From Haliclystus octoradiatus (Eukaryota > Cnidaria > Staurozoa > Stauromedusae > Haliclystidae): a stretch of 64,000 nucleotides of DNA. The stretch is taken from contig OU744446.1 of the NCBI GenBank assembly GCA_916610825.1, positions 17,825,131 through 17,889,130 of the forward strand. The letters run 5' to 3'. The notes beneath the pieces were generated by a model that did no database searches, was not told the DNA's origin, and saw nothing but the letters and a program-made list of their open reading frames with translations. Shown here one piece after another: positions 14,313-22,546 of the stretch. How positions within the stretch are numbered: the stretch's first letter is position 1; every line of letters begins with the position of its first letter. Both the position numbers and the translations under genes were made by a program.

Positions 14313-16201
14313 ATATGCGATTTTGTCAAATGTCGATATTTCAGATAAAAATTACTCCATGTGATATATAGATCTTTAATAAAATATGAAAATCAATTTC
14401 AGTGAAAGTTTTGATCAAAAAATTCATTTAATCTTCAAAAAGTTTTTGTACACAAATGGCATATTTCCAAAAATTGTACACATCTTATGTACCATGCGAT
14501 TTTGTCAAATGTCGATATTTCAGATAAAAATTACTCCATGTGATAAATACATCTTTAATAAACTATGAAAATCAATTTCAGTGAAAGTTTTGATCAAAAA
14601 CTTCATTTAATCTTCAAAAAGTTTTTGTACACAAATGGCATATTTCCAAAAAGTGTACACATCTTATGTACCATGCGATTTTGTCAAATGTCGATATTTC
14701 AGATAAAAATTACTCCATGTGGTATATACATCTTTAATAAACTATGAAAATCAATTTCAGTGAAAGTTTTGATCAAAAACTTCATTTAATCTTCAAAAAG
14801 TTTTTGTACACAAATGGCATAATTTCAAAAATTGTACACATCTTACGTACCATGCAATTTTGTCAAATGTCGATATTTCAGATAAAAATTACTCCATGTG
14901 GTATATACATCTTTAATAAACTATGAAAATCAATTTCAGTGAAAGTTTTGATCAAAAACTTCATTTAATCTTCAAAAAGTTTTTGTACACAAATGGCATA
15001 TTTCCAAAAAGTGTACACATCTTATGTACCATGCGATTTTGTCAAATGTCGATATTTCAGATAAAAATTACTCCATGTAATAAATACATCTTTAATAAAC
15101 TATGGAATTCAATTTCAGCAAAAGTTTTGATCAAAAACTTCATTTAATCTTCAAAAAGTTTTTGTACACAAATGGCATATTTCCAAAAAGTGTACACATC
15201 TTATGTACCATGCGATTTTGTCAAATGTCGATATTTCAGATAAAAATTACTCCATGTAATAAATAGATCTTTAATAAACTATGGAATTCAATTTCAGCGA
15301 AAGTGTTGATCAAAAACTTCATTTAATCTTCAAAAAGTTTTTGTACACAAATGGCATATTTCCAAAAATTGTACACATCTTACGTACCATGCGATTTTGT
15401 CAAATGTCGATATTTCAGATAAAAATTACTCCATGTAATAAATACATCTTTAATAAACCATGGAATTCAATTTCAGCGAAAGTTTTGATCAAAAACTTCA
15501 TTTAATCTTCAAAAAGTTTTTGTACACAAATGGCATATTTCCAAAAATTGTACACATCTTATGTACCATGCAATTTTGTCAAATGTCGATATTTCAGATA
15601 AAAATTACTCCATGTGATAAATACATCTTTAATAAACTATGAAAATCAATTTCAGTGAAAGTTTTGATCAAAAACTTCATTTAATCTTCAAAAAGTTTTT
15701 GTACACAAATGGCATATTTTCAAAAATTGTACACATCTTACGTACCATGCGATTTTGTCAAATGTCGATATTTCAGATAAGAATTACTCCATGTGATAAA
15801 TACATCTTTAATAAACAATGGAATTCAATTTCAGCGAAAGTTTTAATAAAAAACTTCATTTAATCTTCAAAAAGTTTTTGTACACAAATGGCATATTTCC
15901 AAAAATTGTACACATCTTACGTACCATGCGATTTTGTCAAATGTCGATATTTCAGATAAAAATTACTCCATGTGATATATAGATCTTTAATAAAATATGA
16001 AAATCAATTTCAGTGAAAGTTTTGATCAAAAACTTCATTTAATCTTCAAAAAGTTTTTGTACACAAATGGCATATTTCCAAAAATTGTACACATCTTACG
16101 TACCATGCGATTTTGTCAAATGTCGATATTTCAGATAAAAGTTACTCCATGTGATATATAGATCTTTAATAAAATGTGAAAATCAATTTCAGTGAAAGTT
16201 T

Positions 16202-16219
16202 CGTAGCGCGATGATTGCG
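16202..16219 (+). repeat. Left candidate terminal inverted repeat of the island
   Basis: The sequence begins CGTAGCGCG at the exact satellite junction. Compared with the reverse complement of 22529-22546 it matches at 13 of 18 positions, including the first seven. Confidence 0.55.
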
Positions 16220-17326
16220 ACAAAGGCCTTATTCACGGTTGCGTGAAGAGCAAATTTGGGCAAAAAACACGCACATTTTGGCATAAATTGTCCATTTATT
16301 AAAAATATTTATAGCGAAAACAATCAATACGGTTGGAAATCATATCAGAGAATGAAAATATAACATTGAAAACAAGTCATACCTTTCAATTCATTACGGC
16401 GAATATATTATTTACTATATTATGTTCATAACTTTTGAATTTCTTACATTGTTAATGGCGATTTAATACAGCAGAAGTTAGTGGCAGCAAAATTATCGAT
16501 ATCTGATAAGCGACGAGGGCTATAAACACAGTACGGTTGGAATATTACAGAACATGTTCTGATCTAAATTAAGCTGTTAAAATAAGTTTCCAAATCGTTG
16601 TAAATCATATATCGTTGCCAATGGAAAACATAGCATTATTCATGTTTCAAACATGAAATGGAGCTTGTAAATAACGGCATCCTAAGCAATCTATGATCTC
16701 AAACTTCACCCAAAACGTGTATAGGTCCTTCGAGAAAGACGTTCATGTGCTTTGGCAATGACTGGCCTTTTTATCTAGCCTCCATCTATAAGTATTTCTG
16801 TCATGAAAGTGAAGCGATTTTATGTTTAGTTTCCGCCCCTTTATTGGGGGCAACACTCCCCGTTTTACCGATGATCTTCTGTACAATGCAGATAGCGCCG
16901 CTACAGGAATAAGTTTTTGCGTAGAATGAAATGATAGGTCTACAGCTACATTAACTGTGTGATTATAACTAAAGTGATACCTTACCAAGGAAATAATTTT
17001 AAATCCACCTCCTTAAAATCGCAAATCGAATTCAAAAGGTTTATAGTATTTTATGAGGTACAGCAAGCCTAGGGGGATACACATTACACTGTTTTTGAAT
17101 GTCTAAGAAACATTACCAAAATGTGTAGTATTTGATTTATTTTATTTATATTTACAGCTATGTCAGCTGACATCAAGCGCTGTTTTACTGCTATTAGATA
17201 ATTATATCTAGTGTTTATTATAAGTGCACAAGTAGCACAGCGGCTAAGTGCCCGGAGAGACCTTCATGCGATTCTTTGTCGGTTAATATGTTATTTGCAA
17301 TTGCCTATAAATGGTTATATCTCCTC
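16220..17326. other. Left flank of the island, no supported gene
   Basis: I see no gene I can support. An 81-codon minus-strand frame at 16743-16988 has no recognisable motif and no splice or transcription context. This stretch is downstream of the minus-strand transposase-like gene, so it may be 3' non-coding sequence of the element. GCG-containing words near the left end may be subterminal sites. Confidence 0.5.
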
Positions 17327-17553
17327 CAAAAGAACAGAAGCAATATCATGCAGAAATAATAATATCAGAAGGCAGGAACATATTTTTACAGTAAAGCGAA
17401 AACAATGAAGCAATCATTTTTCCATATTTCAGGAATTATCAAAAGAACAGAAGCAATATAATGCAGAAATAGTAATATCAGAAGGCAGGAACATATTTTT
17501 ACAGTAAAATCAAAAACAATGAAGCAATAATTTTTCCATATTTCAGGAATTAT
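17327..17553 (+). repeat. Tandem duplication, two copies of about 113 bp
   Basis: Copy one (17327-17439) and copy two (17440-17553) both begin caaaagaacag and end tttcaggaattat. They differ by a few substitutions and small indels, for example atcatg versus ataatg and gtaaagcg versus gtaaaatc. The unit has no coding potential. Confidence 0.85.
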
Positions 17554-17609
17554 AGATTATAATAACATTATACAGTGCTTAGAAGTGACGCTATACAAAT
17601 ATAGTTTTC

Positions 17610-17641
<32 letters not shown>

Positions 17642-17764
17642 ATTATTATCATTATCATTATTATTATTATTATTGCTATATTATTACTATTACTATTACC
17701 ATAACCATTACTATTGCTATTATTATTATAACTATTATTATTACTATTATTATTATTATTATTA
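17610..17764 (+). repeat. TTA/ATT microsatellite with interruptions
   Basis: About 155 bp of ATT-type trinucleotide repeat, interrupted by TATC, ACT and ACC variants. It lies between the end of the transposase-like gene (17960) and the 113-bp duplication. The minus-strand ORF across it, rich in Asn and Ile, is an artefact of the repeat. Confidence 0.93.
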
Positions 17765-17959
17765 AGCATTGATTTTGAGTATATTAAATTATAATATAAT
17801 TGGATATATAATTGAGTATATTGAAGTACATTATAAATTTGCGTGGGTATAAAACTGCAACCTACCATAACACATGATTTGAAGAAGAAAATTTTTTGCA
17901 ATGAAATTCATCAGTTCCAAGGGAAGGGAATTATCAGACATGCAAATGACTAAGGTTGG

Positions 17960-18927
17960 TCAGGCATCATAAAAAAAACCTCGAGTGTGGCAATTAACTG
18001 CTTGAGCAGCAGCATTCCTTGGAGTAGTCACTCTATTTATGGCACGATTCATTCTGTGATTTAAATATTCCACCGACTGCTGTTGGAAGCAATGGATATT
18101 ACCAAAATTTTCATATAGCCACGGTATATGTAGTAATAAGTGGATATATGTTGAGAAGCTAGAAGGACAGAATGCTCTTCTAAAGTTTGCCAGAAAGTCA
18201 ACTATATTATTTTTAAGAGCAGCATATGTTTCATTGTCATTTGCAGTTCTGATAGATTCCCATACACTATGCCAAGCAGAAAAGGCTTTTTCAATCTCTT
18301 CTATTTTTTGTAATGACAGCTCAAAACAGAATGAAGGTAATTTTTCTCCACAGAAAACATTAGAAAACATTTTTTTTCTCATAGACATGGTCAATTTTGA
18401 AAATTTAGTTCCTTCGCTGTCATTACCTTTCATAGAAAAGCCTGTGATGCCTTCTGATTGACATAATGCATTGAACTTTTCCCTTCCCCTGTCACTGATA
18501 AGATCAAGGCAGCGTTGAAAGAGCTGATCACTGACTCTAAGATAACAATGCATAGTATCAATGAACACAAAGTTGAATTTGCTTGAATCTACAAGAGGTT
18601 TGTTGCCGTCATTGTTATACCCAGGGTCAGTATCAAGCAGCGTGGGAAGGACAAACTTTTCCTCGATCAGCTGATAGCGGGGTACGCAAATATGATTGAA
18701 TTTGTTGTTAGGAATGCAACAATAGTCCCAATCCACTTTACTGCACTTACAATAAATACATGTGTTATGGCCAGTAGCAGCTTTATACCCCAGTATTGTC
18801 AGCATTGTTTTGTAATCAACGCACAAGTTGTGCTCCAACTGCACATCAGAATCAAATTCTTGAGACATGAATGATGGTAACTTCTGCCAGAAGCCACTAG
18901 CTTTATGAAGATCATAAGTCTCTGCAC
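17960..18927 (-). CDS. Transposase-like gene, last exon (second catalytic D and catalytic E)
   Basis: This exon supplies residues 279-600 of a predicted 600-residue protein counted from the ATG at 20768. The acceptor is ctcttccag ending at 18928, and the exon enters in phase 1, matching the donor of the preceding exon. Visible features are a Cys cluster CIYCKCSK (Cys335, 338 and 340) after LTILGYKAATG, the motif FIDTMHCYLR with Asp402, and near the C-terminus HIPWLYENFG followed by QQSVEYLNHR with Glu565. Gene order and motif order fit an RNase H-fold DDE transposase. From memory, this arrangement matches a large uncharacterised family found in many copies in cnidarians and other invertebrates. 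The IDTMHC context also resembles the I-D-A-L-H-C around the second catalytic Asp of RAG1. Both comparisons need a profile search. The exon is open to a TGA at 17960-17962. No clear AATAAA follows closely on the minus strand. Confidence 0.75.
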
Positions 18928-19535
18928 CTGGAAGAGAATCGACACAGAATGTGTTAGATAATTATGAAAAATAAGCTCCATCTTTACATGTTTTCATGTA
19001 GGTCAGTAGGATATAAATTATCAGACTAACAAGATTGATTTTGTTGTTGAAATCTATTGGTCTCAAATAAAAAGTTAAATCTCAATCCAAAACCCTAAAT
19101 TTATATCACAAATATACGACAAATAGAAGTAAGGAGTAAATTTGTATTGAAGTCAAGCACCTGAAACGTTTTTTTCAATATATGATACATAGGGTGATTC
19201 TGCTAGCAGGATTTTGAACGCCATAGTATATCGTCTACATTGCAACTAATTTAATGTGTATATGACAGACAGCTATGAAATTATGGCAACTGCTGCTATG
19301 AGCAGGTGGCCTTTTTATACAGGGTTGATTCGATATAAATATTATTTCAAGTGTGACCATCATAAATAGTGGTCAATGTATAGAGTGACTGTTAAAACAG
19401 GTCTGGCAGTATCAACAGATGAGGTGGTAGAAATCTAAGGACTTTGTTTTCAATACAGCATATGTAATTATTGTAACTTGATAGAACTATTTGAAGGTAA
19501 GCTTACACTAATAACATAATTAATAGATGGTTTAC
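18928..19535 (-). other. Intron (608 bp) of the transposase-like gene
   Basis: On the minus strand the donor is ccag|gtaaacc at 19536/19535 and the acceptor is cttccag|gtgc at 18928/18927. Phase 1 on both sides keeps the frame open, joining HSVPG to AETYD. No other gene was seen inside it. Confidence 0.75.
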
Positions 19536-19790
19536 CTGGAACTGAATGAAGAGGTATGATGTTATCAGCATTTTGACTTCCATCTACATGAGTTACAGAA
19601 AAGGTACAATTTGCTCGAAATTTGGTGGTGTTGTGACCATCAGCAGAGTATTTGAGTCTTATCACTTTGTCAGAAGAGGATGCCATCCTCGTTTCTATGA
19701 ATTTTCTGAACACGCTAATGATATTAGAAGCTTTCCTATCAGCGTCCTGTCGTGCCTTGCGGACTTTGAGTAACGATGGTTGATTATTTT
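19536..19790 (-). CDS. Transposase-like gene, exon with the first candidate catalytic D
   Basis: This 255-bp exon has an excellent acceptor (attcattttcag at 19791) and a donor gtaaacc at 19535, both in phase 1. It encodes about residues 194-278. It begins ENNQPSLLKVRKA and contains IRLKYSADGHNTTKF, with Asp244 as candidate first acidic residue. An S-x-D-G context on a beta strand is common for the first Asp of RNase H-fold transposases. Spacing to the second Asp is 158 residues and from there to Glu 163. The RAG1 spacings, as I recall them, are clearly different, so this would be at best a distant relative. Confidence 0.72.
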
Positions 19791-20188
19791 CTGAAAATGA
19801 ATGAATATATAAGCATGTGAGGAATGATAGTTGAAACATTTTAAGCTACATTTGAAGTTATGGATGTAAAACAGTTGACCAGAATCAAGATTCGTGTCTA
19901 TACAGTCAAACATATTATATCGGTTACCTCTATACAGCGGCAAAATTGTATTCTATTAAACAAACCCTGTTTATTAAGGTCACCTGTCTATAATGGTAGA
20001 TTTATCTATCCTCATATAGCTGGCTGTTATATAGAGGTTTCACTGTATATATGGTCAATTAAGCTTTATAGGAAATCAACTATTAAATTTTCAACAACTA
20101 AAATGGAAGGCTATTATGTATGTTTATTTAGATCTTTAAACTGTGGGCTGTAGGCTACACAGGTATTACCATCAACTGAAATCCTTAC
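19791..20188 (-). other. Intron (398 bp) of the transposase-like gene
   Basis: The minus-strand donor is aagg|gtaaggatt at 20189/20188 and the acceptor is ttttcag|aaaataat at 19791/19790, phase 1 on both sides. Splicing replaces a stop 12 bp into the intron with an open frame (M-K-E-N-N-Q). No gene was seen on the other strand. Confidence 0.75.
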
Positions 20189-20768
20189 CCTTCATAGCTA
20201 AGAAGCCTCTTTGTGAAGTTTTGGTGTCATCTAGCCGTTTACTCATTTTTCTTGGTGACACAACTTTTGTTAGGGCATGCTTCTCTCCTGTCAGTTTCTC
20301 AACTTCTTCTCTGATGACTTTAAGTTTTCGTTGAATTGTTCGTTTTGACTTTCCTCTTGTTCCAGGTGTTGACTTCCTTGCAAGGGATCTTCGTAATGCA
20401 GCAACAGTTTCGTCTTTACTGCAAAGTTCATTTTGTAAAGATGCAATCTTTTCATGCAAGCAATTAATTGCAGATCTTGAGTACACAGCAACAACAGGAA
20501 AAGACCCAAAATGGCCATTACTGAGCTTTTTTTCAAATGCTGCAAACTTAGATGAATTCGATTGCAATTTTAAATATCTTCCTTTCAGACGAAATATTTT
20601 TGTGCGGACATTTGGCTCCAATGACTCAATGCTTTCTGCTGATAAAACATCTTTTATTGATTCAATGATGGAGATTTGGCTGAGTTCAGCATATTTTTTT
20701 AATAAAGATTTTTTTTTCAAGTCTTGGATAACATCCCAATATGTCACAGATTGTCTACATTTTTCCAT
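20189..20768 (-). CDS. Transposase-like gene, N-terminal exon (coiled-coil region)
   Basis: Open from an ATG at 20768 (MEKCRQSVTYWD) to the phase-1 donor at 20188: 193 codons plus one base. With the two downstream exons this gives 1,803 nt, 600 residues. The exon is Lys/Glu rich with two likely helical or coiled-coil stretches (HEKIASLQNEL and RKLKVIREEVEKL), separated by a basic Ser/Thr-rich linker. No DNA-binding domain is recognisable. The frame is open for a few codons upstream of the ATG (EGFTGI) before a stop. The ATG overlaps the stop of the upstream frame as TAATG, so this may be the start of the protein or the continuation of exon 20768-21080 after a frameshift or a short intron. Confidence 0.68.
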
Positions 20769-21080
20769 TATTCCAGTAAAACCCTCTCAAAAGTAACTTT
20801 GACAGATAATGAGTACAGCTGCACTTTTGGTACCTTCCGTATAGTTGATTTCACATTTGTCACAGACGTCTTGATATCACGCCTTGTAACAGTCAGCAAT
20901 TTTATTTTTGTTTCAAAACTAGGAATAAGACGTCTGAAAATTTGAGAACAGCCTGGTGAGACGGTATACTGTATCTTGAAAGAGCTACGCCTGCAATTAA
21001 GTAATCGATGCTCAATTTTTTTAGATAAAACTTCCCAAGCACCACGGCACTCGTAGCTTGAACCTCTTTGCATGTTATAA
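20768..21080 (-). CDS. Possible upstream exon of the transposase-like gene, frame broken near 20785
   Basis: The minus strand has a good acceptor (cttttgtttgtag at 21081) followed by an open frame through MQRGSSYECRGAWEVLS (ATG at 21073) to a TAA overlapping the next ATG. It is basic and has two Cys but no named domain. It abuts the next exon in a different frame, with no ordinary intron between. Either a one-base difference broke a single exon, or a very short intron of about 50 nt (gtaccaaaag to tttgagag) joins them in frame. If real, the protein would gain about 100 residues. It is also possible that this is 5' untranslated sequence. Confidence 0.42.
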
Positions 21081-22528
21081 CTACAAACAAAAGTAATTGA
21101 AATAAATTAAAAATATACCAATATGAGTCATCATCCATCTACTCATGTCTCTATGTAGTGGATATGAAGTATGGTAAAATAAACTTAAACATTCATAATC
21201 AACTAGGAAGGCAGTCCATTCAAAAAGCACAATTTTAATTCAGTGTTACATAATATAGCATTGAAATTCTTTCTGGAAGATGTTACATTGTGATTTTAGA
21301 ATGATATGAGACCATATTCAGTTTTATATAATACAGTAATATAAATTCTTGAATTAAATGTATTGCCAATGTATTTATAGATTGCATTCAGGTAAATATA
21401 ATCATTGTCTATGTATATGATAATGAATGAATGATAGAATAATGTAACAAAAAAGTTGTGAGTCTCAGTCCCAATTCTGAGATAGCTTTTACACAGCTTA
21501 ACATAGTTTTAACATATTTTTAAGATGGTTACATAGTTAAAATCTCTTCAATAACAAAACTATAGTGTTGTCTTACCTTGCATTTACTGTTCCTCTCTTT
21601 CACCTTGACTCTGACTGCCAAACTTACCCTGAGTACTTACCTTTTATAGAGAAATTTAGCAAACATATTGTGCCTGGAGTCACGCACAGCGTAGTAAAAA
21701 TTGCCTCCAGTGCATCATCAAAATAGAATCAATTAGTCTCCTCACCCAGCATGGCCAAGAACAAAGCATACAACAGAAATAAGTAGACGAAATGAAATGA
21801 ATGACCAAAGGGCAAAACACTATGAACTGACTGTGTTTTAAACAAGGCATTATACGTCTATCATTTCTCAGTACTGTTGTTACCTGACATAGTTAGACAC
21901 AAAGACAGACATATGTCTATCGTTTGAAATGACTAGACATTGGCAGAAAAACAACGTTGACTAGTCAATTTCGTCGGCGTTGTTGGCTTGGCAGGCTTAG
22001 TTGATGTTGATGTAATGAGAAGGCCAATATTGAACAGAAAAACGCAAGGCAAGGCGACAGTCTTCCATAAACTATGGCATCTGATCAGATAATATTGCAC
22101 GTCAATAACAACTAAATAATCCAATCCCCTATGAAATAATATATAATATCTTGAACTTTCAGCTTTTAGGCCAAGTCTTGCTATAATTACTTTGCGCCGC
22201 TAGACACGCTGATGATCGCTGTTGTTTTGAAATGTTGGCTAGGCTAGGCCTATAGCATGATTTCCAATATGTTCGAGAACTATTGAATAAAAGCGATTAC
22301 AGTCGATACATAAAGCCAAAAAAAATGAAATACAATAAAAGTTAATATTTGGTTATAATATAATAAAATTCTGGATGATGTGCCGTACTTTAAAAAGAAA
22401 CACGACAAAAAATACTGAATTTAACTGAACAGAGAGCCGCCATCATTAAAATGATCAAATTGCGCCTTTTCTCTCAAAGTAGATGGGGTTTCTCCCCTAC
22501 ATCTTTGGACATGCGCATCTTGAAATAG
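21081..22528 (-). other. 5' region of the island gene, no supported ORF except a candidate 26-bp exon
   Basis: Upstream of the minus-strand gene and bounded by the right terminal repeat, this is the likely promoter and 5' leader of the element. It contains candidate donors on the minus strand (gtaagt at 21640 and gtaaga near 21570) and a GCCGCCAT word near 22436-22443. The 63- to 78-codon frames in it look like chance. Confidence 0.45.
21641..21666 (-). CDS. Candidate first coding exon of the transposase-like gene
   Basis: A strong minus-strand donor (aaaag|gtaagt at 21641/21640) follows a short open frame starting MFAKFLYK (ATG at 21666). It ends in phase 2, which is the phase required by the acceptor at 21081. 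This is an inference from splice signals and phase only; the frame stays open a little further upstream. Confidence 0.25.
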
Positions 22529-22546
22529 CGCTTTTAGCACGCTACG
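22529..22546 (-). repeat. Right candidate terminal inverted repeat of the island
   Basis: Read on the minus strand it begins CGTAGCGTG at the exact satellite junction and matches 16202-16219 at 13 of 18 positions. The satellite resumes at 22547 as ttgatcaaaaac. Confidence 0.55.

Larger units (their letters stand above)
1056..16201 (+). repeat. Satellite array 1: 179-bp monomer, about 85 copies
   Basis: Head-to-tail monomers of 179 bp, all in the same orientation. Recurrent landmarks per monomer are gttttgatcaaaaac (with a 12-bp palindrome ttttgatcaaaa), aaaaagttttt, two copies of tgtacaca 29 bp apart, tgtcgatatttcag and taataaac. Two main monomer classes differ near the start: one reads tatgaaaatcaatttcagtgaaag, the other tggaattcaatttcagcgaaag with an EcoRI site. 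They often alternate, giving a 358-bp dimer tendency. Monomer starts keep one phase (64 modulo 179) from 1317 to 14026, then shift by exactly 2 after an insertion at 14311-14312. The last two monomers before the island carry extra private changes (near 15844 and 16140). Short ORFs of 60-74 codons recur in every monomer, but the monomer length is not a multiple of three and nothing suggests they are genes. Confidence 0.98.
16202..22546 (-). mobile_element. Non-satellite island: candidate 6.3-kb DNA transposon with a DDE transposase-like gene
   Basis: The island interrupts one satellite monomer. The left flank ends gtgaaagttt and the right flank resumes ttgatcaaaaac. Joining the flanks rebuilds the monomer except for five T where monomers have four. 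The two ends are imperfect inverted repeats starting CGTAGCG, identical for 7 bp and 13 of 18 overall. GCG-containing words recur in both subterminal regions. Inside is a minus-strand gene with at least three confidently joined exons (17960-20768) and D, D and E residues in a plausible catalytic order. No 3-8 bp target duplication is visible; at most one or two T are duplicated. The superfamily is therefore not assigned. Alternatives are a host segment moved into the satellite, or a transposon whose true ends lie elsewhere. Confidence 0.6.

Noticed and set aside
1317-16000. Dozens of similar 60- and 74-codon ORFs, one per monomer, as a tandem gene family
   Set aside because: They are by-products of a 179-bp satellite. 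The monomer is not a multiple of three, the ORFs overlap one another, and no conserved codon pattern, promoter or signal is visible. The same applies in the other three arrays.
1056-16201. Hammerhead ribozyme in the satellite, as in some invertebrate satellites
   Set aside because: The CTGATGA core is absent; only isolated GAAA and GTC words occur.
1056-16201. CENP-B box in the monomer
   Set aside because: No match to the TTCG...CGGG consensus was seen. The conserved TGATCA dyad is a different sequence.
16743-16988. 81-codon minus-strand ORF in the island
   Set aside because: No recognisable motif, splice context or partner exon; a chance ORF of this length is plausible.
17211-17280. Possible tRNA-like sequence
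   Set aside because: No cloverleaf could be drawn and no A/B box pair was convincing.
17557-17901. 114-codon minus-strand ORF rich in Asn and Ile
   Set aside because: It is a read-through of the ATT microsatellite with no conserved flanks.
18234-18874. Plus-strand ORFs of 60-75 codons inside the island gene, and plus-strand ORFs inside element 2
   Set aside because: They are antisense shadows of the minus-strand exons and of gag-pol.
16202-22546. Helitron or Transib assignment from the ends
   Set aside because: The ends are not TC...CTRR with a 3' hairpin, and they do not start with CAC or show a 5-bp duplication. The gene's motifs are therefore not enough to name a superfamily.
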